Positions 1-11,090 of a DNA stretch of 64,000 bases are shown here, piece by piece. Source of the stretch: Nostoc sp. HK-01 (GTDB lineage Bacteria; Cyanobacteriota; Cyanobacteriia; Cyanobacteriales; Nostocaceae); contig AP018318.1 of assembly GCA_003990705.1 (NCBI GenBank), positions 1,298,501 to 1,362,500 on the forward strand, written 5' to 3'. The translations under genes and the position numbers were made by a program. The number at the start of each line of letters is the position of its first letter. Position 1 is the first letter of the stretch. A model generated the notes under the pieces. That model saw only the letters and a program-made list of their open reading frames with translations, was not told the DNA's origin and searched no databases.

Positions 1-2012
1 CACAAGCGCAACTTGAAGCGTTAGCCCAGCAAGAACAAGAAATTCAGCAAACTCTGAGTAAATCAGGCGAAGTTGAGGCGGCTTTAGGACAACTCAGCGC
101 CGCGCGTCGCCGGGTGGTTCAGTTGGATGAATTGCAAATGCAAGTTTTGCCTTTATTACAACAGCGCCAAAGTTTGCAAAGTCACTTAGATAGAATTCAA
201 GCTAGTTTAGTCGCCAGGTTAGAACAAATACAAGCCACAGAAAATCAACTGCAACGCTCCTCACAACGCTACCCCGAACTGCAACAAGCCGTGATGGCTG
301 TAGCAATGCAGATTGAACAAATGGAGAAAGATAAAGTTTATTTGCAACGCATCCAAGAAAAAGGCCAGGAAAGAAGACACTTTATTGAAAGACTGCAAGC
401 ACAGCAACGCGAATATGAAAGGTTATTGGGTGAATTAGATCAAAAACTCCAAATGTTGCGTAATCCAGACGCAATTTGTCCTTTGTGCGAACGTCCTTTA
501 GATGAACATCACTGGAATCGAGTCGCAGATAAAACCAAAGCTGAATACAAAGACACAGAGGAACAATTGTGGGTATTTCGGGAACAGATGGCTTGTACAG
601 ATCGAGAAATTCAAGTACTCAGGCAGAAATATCGAGAAGTATCCCAAAATCTATCACCTTATGACTCTTTGCGAGAACAGCGCGGACAATTAGCCGCCCA
701 ACTGGAATCAACAAGCGATGCTGAAGAACAGTTAAACCAACTAACACAAGAAAGACAACATTTAGAGCGATCGCTCCAAATTGGTGATTATGCCCACGAT
801 AAACAACAAGAACTACGACAATTAGACGAATATCTGCAACAATTAAATTACAATGAGCAAGACCATGCCTTAGCGCGGAGTGAAGTTGAAAGATGGCGCT
901 GGGCGGAAATTAAACAAGGGCAAATTAAGGATGCACTGAAACGCCAAACACACCTAGCAGCCCGCAAACCAGAATTACAAGCGGCGATCGCCCAATTACA
1001 AATTAGAATTCAGCAAGAGCAAACTGATTCTGACTGCGCCCAACAAATTGCAGCGCTTGAGCGTCAAATTGCTGAAATTGGTTACAGTTCAGAGCAACAC
1101 AATAATTTACGTCAAGCAGTCCGCCAAGGTCAAGCTTGGCAGTTACGCTATCAACAATTGTTATCAGCCCAACAGCAATATCCCCAACTGCAAGGGAGAT
1201 TACAAGAACTAGAAGCGGCGAAAACTACTCGGTTGAACGAGCGACAAAAACTCGCCAGCCAAATTGATGAAATTGTTCAACAACTAGCCCAGTCTGCCAA
1301 CCCCATTGAGCAAATTCAAGCTTTAGAACAGCAGTTAGCTATCCGCAGACGACAACTTGATGAACAAATTGCCAAGTTGGGGCGTTTGGAACAACTCGCC
1401 CATCAACTAGAAACTTTGCAAGTGCAGTACGAAGAACAACAACAACAGCTGCAAGCTTGCAAGAAACAATACCGGGTTTACCACGAGTTAGCCCTGGCAT
1501 TTGGTAAAAATGGTATCCAAGCTTTAATGATTGAAAACGTCTTGCCGCAGCTGGAAGCAGAGACAAATCAATTGTTATCACGATTGAGTGCAAATCAGTT
1601 ACATGTGCAATTTATTACTCAAAAAGCAGGTAGAAGTGGTAAATCTACCAAGAAGAATGCCAAGCTGATAGACACCTTAGACATTTTAATTGCCGATGCT
1701 AAGGGAACCCGCGCTTATGAGACTTACTCTGGTGGCGAAGCCTTTAGAATTAACTTTGCCATCCGGTTAGCAATGGCGAAATTATTAGCCCAACGGGCGG
1801 GGGCGGCGTTGCAATTGTTAATTATAGATGAAGGCTTTGGGACACAAGATGCGGAAGGATGCGATCGCTTGATTGCAGCCATAAATGCGATCGCCTCTGA
1901 TTTCGCCTGCATCCTCACAGTTACCCACATGCCCCACCTCAAAGAAGCCTTTCAAGCCAGAATTGAAGTGCATAAAACTCAACAAGGTTCACAGGTACAG
2001 TTATTGGTTTAA
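1..2012 (+). CDS. sbcC: SbcC-type exonuclease ATPase subunit (5' truncated by window)
   Basis: SMC-like ATPase subunit of the SbcCD (Mre11/Rad50-type) nuclease, which opens hairpins and processes DNA ends. The frame is open from nt 3, so the gene begins before the window and 669 residues are visible. A zinc-hook CPLC motif lies at nt 477-488 between two long Gln/Glu-rich coiled coils. Near the C-terminus are the ABC signature (YSGGEAFR) and a Walker B (LLIIDEGFGTQD), followed by the expected D-loop. The N-terminal Walker A half lies outside the window, an estimated 300-350 residues. The sbcD partner would be expected upstream. Assignment is firm from the zinc hook, signature and Walker B order. 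Confidence 0.92.
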   Translation, partial: QAQLEALAQQEQEIQQTLSKSGEVEAALGQLSAARRRVVQLDELQMQVLPLLQQRQSLQSHLDRIQASLVARLEQIQATENQLQRSSQRYPELQQAVMAVAMQIEQMEKDKVYLQRIQEKGQERRHFIERLQAQQREYERLLGELDQKLQMLRNPDAICPLCERPLDEHHWNRVADKTKAEYKDTEEQLWVFREQMACTDREIQVLRQKYREVSQNLSPYDSLREQRGQLAAQLESTSDAEEQLNQLTQERQHLERSLQIGDYAHDKQQELRQLDEYLQQLNYNEQDHALARSEVERWRWAEIKQGQIKDALKRQTHLAARKPELQAAIAQLQIRIQQEQTDSDCAQQIAALERQIAEIGYSSEQHNNLRQAVRQGQAWQLRYQQLLSAQQQYPQLQGRLQELEAAKTTRLNERQKLASQIDEIVQQLAQSANPIEQIQALEQQLAIRRRQLDEQIAKLGRLEQLAHQLETLQVQYEEQQQQLQACKKQYRVYHELALAFGKNGIQALMIENVLPQLEAETNQLLSRLSANQLHVQFITQKAGRSGKSTKKNAKLIDTLDILIADAKGTRAYETYSGGEAFRINFAIRLAMAKLLAQRAGAALQLLIIDEGFGTQDAEGCDRLIAAINAIASDFACILTVTHMPHLKEAFQARIEVHKTQQGSQVQLLV

Positions 2013-2046
2013 AAACATTTGAGTGCTTATTTCACCAATATTATTT

Positions 2047-2184
2047 GGCGTTGCATAAATGCGGGATGAATTGAGACTTTTATACAAAGCAGAATATTGA
2101 TTCTTTGCGTATTTGCGCCTACTCTGCGAGAACGGCTTCGCCGAATGCACGAGATAAAAATCATCCCACTAATCAGCAACGCCG
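2047..2184. mobile_element. 138-bp MITE-like element with 7-bp target duplication
   Basis: The ends are inverted repeats: GGCGTTGC at the left and GCAACGCC at 2176-2183, with a second matching block (GGGATGA inside the left end, TCATCCC inside the right). The heptamer ATTATTT occurs directly before (2040-2046) and directly after (2185-2191), as expected for a target-site duplication. No ORF is contained. It lies 34 bp after the sbcC stop. The parent transposase family is not identified. Confidence 0.6.
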
Positions 2185-2191
2185 ATTATTT

Positions 2192-2649
2192 AACACGGAT
2201 TTCTATACTCAAAATATCTGGGAATTTAACTTTTAAACGCAGAGAATCGCTGAGGTAAATGCAAAGGCACACAGAGTTTTTATTCAGGTATTTACCATTA
2301 AATGATTAGCTCATGATTTTCTATCAAAAGTAATATTTCTTTAATAAGATTATCTTTTATCAACCAACTTCTATAGTGAATTTTTGGCGTTTGTCATAAA
2401 TGGTTTAAAAAAACCTTAAAACTAGCGAGTCATCTTGGTTACATCTGCTAGTCTCTCAAGCAGGAGATAGTCGGGAATTATTTATCACTCACTAAAAATT
2501 TTCCCACCAGCGATCGCAACAACAAAGCACAAGTTTTTCCTGATTGGCGCTGGGAATAATTTGTCGTGAGTATGATGGCCGTTACTGCATAGACAACTAC
2601 ACTAGCTTACTGAACAAAGGCAAAATCCTGTTGTATACGGAAATTTGAT
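2192..2649. other. Intergenic region upstream of phosphoketolase
   Basis: About 460 bp without a convincing ORF between the MITE-like element and the phosphoketolase start. It is AT-rich apart from a HIP1-like GCGATCGC near 2511. No operator or promoter could be assigned with confidence, though the phosphoketolase promoter must lie here because the next gene upstream ends before the mobile element. Confidence 0.5.
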
Positions 2650-5031
2650 ATGACTTTAGCAATCTCCCCACAAACAAAGCCTTTAACAGACGAAGAATTG
2701 CATAAAATCAACGCTTACTGGCGGGCGGCAAACTATTTGTCAGTAGGGCAAATATATTTACTCGACAATCCACTGCTAAAAGAACCACTCAAAATAGAAC
2801 ATGTTAAACCCCGACTTTTAGGTCACTGGGGAACTACACCAGGGCTAAATTTTATCTATGTTCACCTCAACCGCATCATCAAAAAATATGATACGGACAT
2901 GATTTATATTGCCGGGCCTGGTCATGGTGGCCCTGGTTTAGTCGCTAATACCTACCTAGAAGGAACTTACAGCGAATATTACCCCAACATTTCCCAGGAT
3001 GCTGAAGGGATGAAGCAGCTATTCAAACAGTTCTCTTTTCCTGGTGGGATTCCTAGCCACGTCGCCCCAGAAACCCCTGGTTCAATTCACGAAGGTGGCG
3101 AGTTGGGTTATGCCCTAGTTCACGCTTACGGTGCTGCTTTTGACAATCCTGATTTGATTGTGGCAGCGGTTGTGGGTGATGGTGAAGCTGAAACTGGGGC
3201 TTTAGCTGCAAGTTGGCATTCCAATAAATTTCTTAACCCAGTCAATGATGGGGCAGTTTTGCCGATTCTGCACCTCAATGGGTATAAAATTGCTAACCCA
3301 ACAGTGTTATCACGGTTAAGCGATGCAGAAGTAGAAAGTTTATTTGTGGGCTATGGTTACAAACCTTACTTCGTTGAAGGTTCTGATCCCACAGACGTGC
3401 ATCAGCAGATGGCAGCTACATTAGATACAGTCATTTCCGAAATTCAAAACATCCAAAGAGAAGCCCGCATACATGGATTTAAAGAACGTCCGCGCTGGCC
3501 GATGATTGTGTTGCGTACCCCCAAAGGCTGGACAGGGCCAAAAGAAGTTGATGGTAAGAAAACCGAAGATTTTTGGCGATCGCATCAAGTCCCCTTTGGA
3601 GCGATCGCGCAACAGCCAGAACATCTAAAATTACTCGAAGACTGGATGAAGAGTTACAAGCCCGAAGAACTCTTCGACACTAACGGCAAACTCATCCCCG
3701 AACTCGCCCAATTAGCCCCCACAGGTCTGCGACGGATGGGCGACAATCCCCACGCCAACGGCGGTATCTTGTTGCGTGACCTGAAAATGCCCAAATTCCA
3801 AGATTATGCCGTCAATGTTACTCAACCCGGCAAAATCGAAGCAGAAGCCACCAGAGTCACAGGCCAATTTCTGCGGGATGTGATGAAACTCAACATGGAA
3901 AGCCGGAACTTCCGCGTTTTTGGCCCTGATGAAACAGCATCCAATCGCTTAGATGCGTTGTTTGAAGTCACAGATAGAACTTGGGTTTCTAAAATTCTGC
4001 CCGAAGATGAACACCTCTCACCCAACGGTCGGGTGATGGAAATTCTCAGCGAAACCAATTGTCAAGGTTGGTTAGAAGGTTATCTTCTCACAGGTCGTCA
4101 CGGGTTCTTCTCCTGCTACGAAGCATTCATCCACATCATTGACTCCATGTTCAACCAGCACGCCAAATGGTTGAAAACCACCCGTCATATTTCCTGGCGT
4201 AGACCGATCGCTTCTCTAAATTATTTACTCACCTCTCATGTTTGGCGGCAAGACCACAACGGTTTCTCTCACCAAGACCCTGGTTTTATCGACCATGTAG
4301 TCAACAAAAAATCAGAAGTCATTCGCGTCTATCTTCCCCCCGATGCCAACACCTTACTGTCCGTCACCGACCACTGCTTAAGAAGCCGTAACTACGTCAA
4401 CGTCATCATCGCCGGCAAACAACCAGCCTTGCAGTATCTTGATATAGATGCAGCCATTAAACACTGCACCAAAGGCATTGGTATTTGGGAATGGGCGAGT
4501 AGCGACCAAGGAAGTGAACCAGATGTAGTCATGGCTTGTGCGGGTGATGTGCCTACCTTAGAAACCTTGGCTGCGGTGGATATGCTGCGTCAGTACTTCC
4601 CCGACTTAAAAGTTAGGGTGGTTAACGTCGTAGATTTGATGACATTACAGCCAAAAAGTGAGCATCCTCACGGTTTGAGTCCCAAAGACTTCGATACAAT
4701 TTTCACAACTGATAAACCAGTTATCTTCGCTTTTCATGGCTATCCCTGGTTAATCCATCGGTTGACCTATCGCCATACCAATCATCAAAACCTCCATGTG
4801 CGTGGCTACAAGGAAGAAGGAACGACCACAACTCCCTTTGACATGGTGGTTCTCAATGACCTCGATCGCTATCATTTAGTTATGGATGTCATTGATCGCG
4901 TGCCACAACTAGGTTCCAAAGCAGCATACATCAAACAACGCCTACAAGATAAGCTGATCGAACACAAGCACTACATTTCCCAACACGGCGAAGACCTACC
5001 CGAAGTTCGCCACTGGCAGTGGCCGTATTAA
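2650..5031 (+). CDS. xfp: Phosphoketolase (xylulose-5-P/fructose-6-P)
   Basis: Thiamine-diphosphate enzyme that cleaves xylulose 5-phosphate (and usually fructose 6-phosphate) with phosphate to acetyl-phosphate plus a triose or tetrose phosphate. The 793 residues match the usual family length of about 790-830. The family motif GPGHGGPG is at residues 89-96, a [15 protein letters not shown] segment starts at 131, and the TPP/Mg-binding GDGEAETG is at 176-183. It heads a same-strand series with GAPDH, pyruvate kinase, transaldolase and, further on, acetate kinase, which can convert its acetyl-phosphate into acetate and ATP. Substrate preference cannot be read from the sequence. Confidence 0.96.
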   Translation: MTLAISPQTKPLTDEELHKINAYWRAANYLSVGQIYLLDNPLLKEPLKIEHVKPRLLGHWGTTPGLNFIYVHLNRIIKKYDTDMIYIAGPGHGGPGLVANTYLEGTYSEYYPNISQDAEGMKQLFKQFSFPGGIPSHVAPETPGSIHEGGELGYALVHAYGAAFDNPDLIVAAVVGDGEAETGALAASWHSNKFLNPVNDGAVLPILHLNGYKIANPTVLSRLSDAEVESLFVGYGYKPYFVEGSDPTDVHQQMAATLDTVISEIQNIQREARIHGFKERPRWPMIVLRTPKGWTGPKEVDGKKTEDFWRSHQVPFGAIAQQPEHLKLLEDWMKSYKPEELFDTNGKLIPELAQLAPTGLRRMGDNPHANGGILLRDLKMPKFQDYAVNVTQPGKIEAEATRVTGQFLRDVMKLNMESRNFRVFGPDETASNRLDALFEVTDRTWVSKILPEDEHLSPNGRVMEILSETNCQGWLEGYLLTGRHGFFSCYEAFIHIIDSMFNQHAKWLKTTRHISWRRPIASLNYLLTSHVWRQDHNGFSHQDPGFIDHVVNKKSEVIRVYLPPDANTLLSVTDHCLRSRNYVNVIIAGKQPALQYLDIDAAIKHCTKGIGIWEWASSDQGSEPDVVMACAGDVPTLETLAAVDMLRQYFPDLKVRVVNVVDLMTLQPKSEHPHGLSPKDFDTIFTTDKPVIFAFHGYPWLIHRLTYRHTNHQNLHVRGYKEEGTTTTPFDMVVLNDLDRYHLVMDVIDRVPQLGSKAAYIKQRLQDKLIEHKHYISQHGEDLPEVRHWQWPY

Positions 5032-5044
5032 ATTCTGAAGTATG

Positions 5045-5078
5045 AAGTATGAAGTGTGAAATTTCATACTTCATACTT
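5045..5078. repeat. Palindromic heptamer-repeat hairpin after xfp
   Basis: A 17-bp inverted repeat centred on AAATTT with one mismatch, built of GAAGTAT/GAAGTGT heptamers. It begins 14 bp after the phosphoketolase stop, so it may act as a transcription end or RNA stability element. The same heptamers recur at 6267-6311, 36050, 56605 and 61610. Confidence 0.6.
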
Positions 5079-5213
5079 TCCTGAAACCTTAAAAGATGTC
5101 TAGCAAAATCAATTTAGGTGTCTAAGACTGTCACGATCAACTCAGTCAGACCAAAATTAACCCAGCTAAATGCAGCGTTGAAACTAAGAACAGACCTGGG
5201 TTGTTCTCAAATT

Positions 5214-5219
5214 AGGAGG
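5214..5219 (+). promoter_or_regulatory. Strong ribosome binding site fixing a TTG start
   Basis: AGGAGG, 7 nt before the TTG at 5227. No in-frame ATG gives a full-length GAPDH N-terminus, so this site decides the TTG start of gap1. Confidence 0.8.
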
Positions 5220-5223
5220 TTGA

Positions 5224-6264
<1,041 letters not shown>

Positions 6265-6266
6265 AA

Positions 6267-6311
6267 AGTTTGAAGTGTGAAGTATCAATTTCATACTTCA
6301 CACTTCAAACT
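6267..6311. repeat. Perfect 19-bp stem hairpin after gap1
   Basis: AGTTTGAAGTGTGAAGTAT at 6267-6285 and its exact reverse complement at 6293-6311 are separated by a 7-nt loop. It starts 2 bp after the gap1 stop and is composed of GAAGTGT/GAAGTAT heptamers. A short A-rich run follows but no T-run, so it is more likely an mRNA 3'-end stabiliser or attenuating hairpin than a canonical intrinsic terminator. Confidence 0.7.
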
Positions 6312-6427
6312 GTATAAAAAAGTGTTTTTACATACAAAAGGAGTGATATGAAGCACAAGTGATATGGATGCAATAGGCAATCGCTCAAGGCATTTATATC
6401 GCAATTTATACTTGAAACCTAATCCCT

Positions 6428-7858
6428 ATGCGTCGAACCAAAATTATTTGCACTGTTGGCCCTGCTAGTTCTGCACCAGAAAAACTGCAAGCGCTTGTCG
6501 AAGCTGGAATGAATGTAGCAAGGTTGAATTTTTCACACGGCGCTCATGAATTTCACGGGCAAACGGCTAAGTATTTACGGCAAATTAGTGCCGATCGCCA
6601 AAAGCCAGTGGCAATTATGCAAGACCTTTGTGGCCCGAAAATTCGTTTAGGAGTTTTACCGCCAGAAGGACTAAATGTCGAAGCTGGTGAAGAAGTTACA
6701 TTTGTCTTGCAGGACAAAGGCAATAGTATCGACGAACTGCCTTTACCTTTGCCCACTTTGTTCGCAATGGTGAGACCGGGGGAACCGATTTTAATTAATG
6801 ATGGACGCGTCAAATTAATTGTTACTGATCGCGATGCCGATAAAATTCGGGCGTTAGTAAAAATTGGCGGTTTAATTTCCACTCACAAGGGAGTTAATTT
6901 GCCAGAAACACCGCTACCCGTGAGTTCGATCACCGAAAAAGACTTAATGGATCTACGCTTTGGCATTCAGATAGGTGTAGATTTTGCGGCGGTTTCCTTT
7001 GTGCGATCGCCCCAAGATTTAGAACCAGCCCAGCGTATGATCGAAGCCGCCGGTGCTGCTATACGTTTAATTGCCAAAATCGAAAGACCAGAGGCAGTTG
7101 AGCGTTTTGACTCCATCTTACAAGTCGCTGACGGCATTATGATTGCCCGTGGCGATTTAGGCGTAGAAGTGCCAATTCACGAAGTCCCCCTGATTCAAAA
7201 GGATATTATTCGCCGTTGTAATCAGGCAGGCAAACCAGTGATTACCGCTACCCAAATGCTGGAGTCGATGATTAGTTCACCAGACCCCACCCGCGCCGAA
7301 GCCACCGACGTAGCTAACTCCATTTTGGATGGTACTGATGCCGTCATGCTATCTGGAGAAACAGCCGTCGGGCAGTATCCTGAAGCGGCGGTGCAAATTA
7401 TGCACAACATCGCTGTACGGACAGAACAAGCTTTGCAAGAAGGTGGTAAACATTCCTGGTGTCACGAAGCAGGCAGCCTCAGCGTTACCGAATCGGTGGC
7501 AGAAGCAGTATGTCGCATCGCTTATGAAACAGGCGCAAAGGCAATTCTTTGTAATACTACATCTGGCAGTACCGCCAAATTAGTTTCAAAATACCGTCCT
7601 TCCGCGCCAATTATTGCCCTCACCCCTGATGAAAATTCCTATCGCCAATTAGCGCTTTCTTGGGGAGTCGAACCTATATTCATTCCCCCAGTTCACAATG
7701 CGGAGGAAATGTTTATCAACGTCGTCAACACAGTTGCAGACACGGGTTTAGTGAATGAAGGCGATAAAGTAGTAATTACTTCCGGCGTTCCAATTGGTAA
7801 ATCAGGCACAACTAGTTTAATCAAAGTGCATTCTATTGGACAGCCAATTCTGGCGTGA
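6428..7858 (+). CDS. pyk: Pyruvate kinase
   Basis: Transfers phosphate from phosphoenolpyruvate to ADP, the last ATP-forming step of glycolysis. The 476-residue length is typical of bacterial PK. Visible family motifs are the N-terminal RTKIICTVGP, the active-site strand IRLIAKIERPEAV with catalytic Lys, the RGDLGVEVP loop binding Mg/PEP, and TATQMLESM followed by DGTDAVMLSGETA. The C-terminal allosteric domain is present. The ATG start leaves 163 bp to gap1. Cyanobacteria usually carry two pyk genes and this one lies with gap1, transaldolase and phosphoketolase. Confidence 0.96.
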   Translation: MRRTKIICTVGPASSAPEKLQALVEAGMNVARLNFSHGAHEFHGQTAKYLRQISADRQKPVAIMQDLCGPKIRLGVLPPEGLNVEAGEEVTFVLQDKGNSIDELPLPLPTLFAMVRPGEPILINDGRVKLIVTDRDADKIRALVKIGGLISTHKGVNLPETPLPVSSITEKDLMDLRFGIQIGVDFAAVSFVRSPQDLEPAQRMIEAAGAAIRLIAKIERPEAVERFDSILQVADGIMIARGDLGVEVPIHEVPLIQKDIIRRCNQAGKPVITATQMLESMISSPDPTRAEATDVANSILDGTDAVMLSGETAVGQYPEAAVQIMHNIAVRTEQALQEGGKHSWCHEAGSLSVTESVAEAVCRIAYETGAKAILCNTTSGSTAKLVSKYRPSAPIIALTPDENSYRQLALSWGVEPIFIPPVHNAEEMFINVVNTVADTGLVNEGDKVVITSGVPIGKSGTTSLIKVHSIGQPILA

Positions 7859-8005
7859 CGTAACTAGAATAAGGCTAAGGCTTCAGTCAGCAAAAGGCAA
7901 TGATGAAGAAAAGTTGCCAAAATCAGAATTTTAGCAACCGTAGAGAGTGTAAATACATAGGGGAATTAGGTAAATCCTACACAAATCACCATCACGGAGT
8001 TTTTT

Positions 8006-9004
8006 ATGTCTAAAAATTTACTAGAACAGTTGCGGGAATTTACTGTAGTTGTTGCTGATACTGGCGATATTAAAGCCATTGAAAAATTCACCCCTAGAGA
8101 CGCTACCACCAATCCTTCCCTGATTACTGCTGCGGCACAGATGCCAGAGTATCAGGACATTGTTGATGAGACTTTATTGCAAGCCAAAAAAGATGCTGGT
8201 ACTGGTGCTAGTCAAGCCCAAATTGTTTCTCTAGCATTTGACCGGTTGGCGGTATCTTTTGGTTTGAAGATTTTGCAAATCATTCCCGGTCGCGTTTCCA
8301 CAGAAGTAGATGCGCGTTTGTCTTACGATACCGAAGCGACAGTTACCAAAGGTAGAGAAATCATTGCTCAGTATAAAGCCGCTGGTATTGGCCCTGAAAG
8401 AATTTTGATTAAAATTGCTAGTACCTGGGAAGGAATTAAAGCAGCAGAAATTCTCGAAAAAGAAGGCATTCACTGTAACTTAACTCTATTGTTTGGTTTG
8501 CATCAAGCGATCGCTTGTGCAGAAGCAGGCGTTACCTTAATTTCTCCCTTCGTCGGTCGGATTCTTGACTGGTACAAGAAATCAACCGGACGCGACAGCT
8601 ACCCCTCTGCTGAAGATCCAGGCGTAGTATCTGTCACCACAATTTATAACTACTATAAGAAGTTCGGTCATAAAACCGAAGTTATGGGCGCAAGCTTCCG
8701 CAATGTTGGTGAAATCACTGAGTTGGCTGGTTGCGACTTACTCACCATCTCTCCCTCTTTGTTAGGCGAATTGCAAGCCACAATTGGCGAACTACCCCGC
8801 AAACTCGACCCTTCCAAAGCAGCCAGCATGGATATTGCTAAAATCTCTATCGACAAAGCCACCTTCGACAAAATGCACGCCGAAGACCAAATGGCTTACG
8901 ACAAATTAGACGAAGGTATCAAAGGATTTACCAAAGCCTTAGAAGACCTAGAAAAATTATTGGCAGACAGACTATCTAGTTTAGAAGTAGTCGCCAGCCA
9001 CTAG
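8006..9004 (+). CDS. tal: Transaldolase
   Basis: Moves a dihydroxyacetone unit between sugar phosphates in the non-oxidative pentose phosphate pathway. The 332 residues fit the classical TalB-type subfamily. The N-terminal [11 protein letters not shown] motif is at residues 30-40 and the Schiff-base lysine is in [11 protein letters not shown] (Lys136). The helix [18 protein letters not shown] and [11 protein letters not shown] follow as in the family. It lies 147 bp downstream of pyk on the same strand. With the oxidative pentose phosphate route, it supplies substrates to the phosphoketolase upstream. Confidence 0.96.
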   Translation: MSKNLLEQLREFTVVVADTGDIKAIEKFTPRDATTNPSLITAAAQMPEYQDIVDETLLQAKKDAGTGASQAQIVSLAFDRLAVSFGLKILQIIPGRVSTEVDARLSYDTEATVTKGREIIAQYKAAGIGPERILIKIASTWEGIKAAEILEKEGIHCNLTLLFGLHQAIACAEAGVTLISPFVGRILDWYKKSTGRDSYPSAEDPGVVSVTTIYNYYKKFGHKTEVMGASFRNVGEITELAGCDLLTISPSLLGELQATIGELPRKLDPSKAASMDIAKISIDKATFDKMHAEDQMAYDKLDEGIKGFTKALEDLEKLLADRLSSLEVVASH

Positions 9005-9035
9005 TAGTCTATTGAATTAATTTTGCTGGGTTGCT

Positions 9036-9068
9036 AGATCCCCGACTTTTATAAAAAGTCGGGGATCT
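9036..9068. repeat. Hairpin AGATCCCCGACTTTT, copy 1
   Basis: A 15-bp perfect stem with a 3-nt loop placed 32 bp after the transaldolase stop. Near-identical hairpins occur at 44983-45015 and, with a CCCGAC core variant, 58157-58189. All three follow a gene's 3' end, so a role in transcript ends is likely; there is no long T-run after this copy. Confidence 0.65.
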
Positions 9069-9129
9069 GACCACCACCAACTTCTCACAACTAATGAGAC
9101 GAACTACTAAAATTTAGATTCCATGATTA

Positions 9130-9182
9130 AATCCCACATTCTGCATCTCCAATTAACAAAGGAGAAGGCGGAATGTGGGATT
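9130..9182. repeat. Nested inverted repeat between convergent tal and ADA genes
   Basis: AATCCCACATTC at 9130-9141 pairs exactly with GAATGTGGGATT at 9171-9182, and an inner TCTCC/GGAGA pair (9146-9150 and 9161-9165) extends the fold. It lies between two convergent genes and could terminate either transcript or be a small interspersed repeat. Confidence 0.55.
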
Positions 9183-9205
9183 AAAGCATTTTTTGTGGAA
9201 GTCAA

Positions 9206-10783
9206 TCAAAGCCAGTTTTGCAAAGACTCAAACCGAGCAAATTCCGACTCTAGTTGCCATTGAATCCGTGCGCGATCGCTCTTTTGCAAAAAAGTACTGC
9301 ATCCGGTAGAAACAGAGGTATCACCAGGGGTATCGCTGGCACAAGCGGGAACCATTGCCTTAAATTCAGGCGACTTCCAAAGACTATTTCCGGGAGCGAA
9401 ACTATATTCTAAGCTATTGCGAACCAGTCGCTTGAGGTCTTTATATGCCAGCCCATATCTGGTTGCTGCTAACAGATACTCATGACTCAAATCGATGCGG
9501 GAAATACCTTCATCATCGGAAGCAAGGGTCATTGGTACTCCAGCTTTCCAATACTCCATAAAAGGATGCTGATTTCCCTGGACATTCAAAATGACTTCAT
9601 TGCTGGTTAGGCAGATTTCAACCAACACGCCACGCTGTTGCATCTGCTTCATCAACTCAAAAGGACGCTCTTCAAAAAGAATATCCACACCATGTCCAAT
9701 GCGAGATGCTTGTGCTACTTCTACAGCTTGCCGAATATGAAAACGTAAATTCTCAGTTGGAACTAACCCTAAAGTTAACTCTCCAGCATGAAGTGAAACT
9801 TTAACATTGGGATATTGACGTTTGAGAAATTGTAGCATCTGCATTTGCAAGGTGTAGTCACGCAGTGCGATCGGGTGATCCTCTGGGGCGACGAGATTGA
9901 TCCCAACTACCTGCTTGGACGATGAAGCCAGTGCAAAAGCATAAGCTAACTGAGCAAATACTTCCACAGGCGATTTTGTTCTGGTAGTTTGCTGCAAATA
10001 GCGCACCGTTACTGTACATCCAGGCTGTGGCTTTGGAGTGCCGCAACCGAGTGTTTTCGCAACTTCACTCTCCAACTGTGTTAATTGCTGAGAGCCGAGT
10101 GTCACTAGCTCGGTTAATCCTCGTTTGAGCAATTGCTCGTGCATCGCTTGGAAGTCTTGATTCCAACCCACTTCACGCCCTAGCTGTCGAACCTCACTCC
10201 CCTGAACAGTCAGCATTAACTCTAGATAGGTAATATGCTGCGAAGCTGCCCGATTTGCTACTGACGCGACCATATCATCCCGACGGCTCATAGAGTCTGA
10301 TATTGTCCCAAATCCAGCAAAAGCCTCAAAAAATTGGTCATGTCCAGATTTTCCCGCAAATTGCAGGTTACGGGTAGACCAACGATTGATTAGGGAGTCA
10401 TAAACAGATGTTCGGTTGAACAATTCTGAGGCGGGAAAATAGCTACTGTCCTGATTACAAGCTTTAGGTTCAACTAAAGTCCCCACTTTTGGATTCACAC
10501 AATATCCATCAGTTGCAGCCCACTCCAGATAATGTTCTGCGTACACAGCCCCGCTTAGATGACTGTGAATATCTCCTCCCTTCGGCATTCGCTGTACAAA
10601 TGCTCGTAAAGCTGCTGGCTGGGAGCGATGAGCTTCAAACCAACTAGCAGCTTGAGCTTCACTTCGAGTTGAGGACTGCTGCGAATTAGATGTAGATGGG
10701 ACTTGGGCTGCTACACTGAAGATGAAACAGCTAGAACTCGTTAATATTCCTAAAAAAAAATATAAGGGCGCTCGTCTAAGCAT
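9206..10783 (-). CDS. Exported adenosine-deaminase-family protein
   Basis: Metal-dependent hydrolase of the adenosine/AMP deaminase superfamily, 525 aa, longer than cytosolic ADA (about 340) and closer to secreted ADGF-like forms. Residues 1-26 form a signal peptide ending AQV-like after a hydrophobic core. Metal ligands appear as HSH (His73 and His75), then the HAGE motif, SRIGHGVDI, and LASDDEGIS with the tandem Asp. These are the ADA signature in correct order. It is convergent to tal and divergent from ackA, breaking up the sugar catabolism series. A role in scavenging extracellular or periplasmic nucleosides is inferred; the substrate is not proven. Confidence 0.85.
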   Translation of the reverse strand: MLRRAPLYFFLGILTSSSCFIFSVAAQVPSTSNSQQSSTRSEAQAASWFEAHRSQPAALRAFVQRMPKGGDIHSHLSGAVYAEHYLEWAATDGYCVNPKVGTLVEPKACNQDSSYFPASELFNRTSVYDSLINRWSTRNLQFAGKSGHDQFFEAFAGFGTISDSMSRRDDMVASVANRAASQHITYLELMLTVQGSEVRQLGREVGWNQDFQAMHEQLLKRGLTELVTLGSQQLTQLESEVAKTLGCGTPKPQPGCTVTVRYLQQTTRTKSPVEVFAQLAYAFALASSSKQVVGINLVAPEDHPIALRDYTLQMQMLQFLKRQYPNVKVSLHAGELTLGLVPTENLRFHIRQAVEVAQASRIGHGVDILFEERPFELMKQMQQRGVLVEICLTSNEVILNVQGNQHPFMEYWKAGVPMTLASDDEGISRIDLSHEYLLAATRYGLAYKDLKRLVRNSLEYSFAPGNSLWKSPEFKAMVPACASDTPGDTSVSTGCSTFLQKSDRARIQWQLESEFARFESLQNWL

Positions 10784-11090
10784 ATAGATTTATTTTTTTG
10801 TAAAACGATGCTTAGAATAAAGCAAAAAACATCTCGATTAACATTAGATGAAAGTCTATTGCATTTCTCAAAAAACTTTGCTTTTGCGACTAAATTTGAC
10901 TCAATTTGGTTTATCAATAGCTCAAAATGGCATAATTTTCTAGTTCGCCACCACTTTCATTAGGTTGAAGAATTCTCAAGGCGATCGCAATCAACGCAAT
11001 CAATTTCCTTCACCAGAACACATCAACGATCATCCTTTAACAGCACCCTCAAAAAGAATTCTCCAGTGTTGTCAAGAAAGGGTCAAATTT
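10784..11090. other. Divergent intergenic region, ADA / ackA
   Basis: About 307 bp separating two divergent genes, so it must carry both promoters. An in-frame open stretch reaches upstream of ackA to a TTG near 10965, but its sequence does not resemble an acetate kinase N-terminus and is treated as non-coding. No recognised operator was found. Confidence 0.45.

Noticed and set aside
2561..2610. NtcA-like GTA ... TAC pair upstream of phosphoketolase
   Set aside because: The spacing between GTA and TAC is ten bases rather than the required eight.
10965..11090. N-terminal extension of acetate kinase from a TTG
   Set aside because: The added 42 residues are low in similarity to the family, and the ATG at 11091 gives the exact conserved N-terminus.
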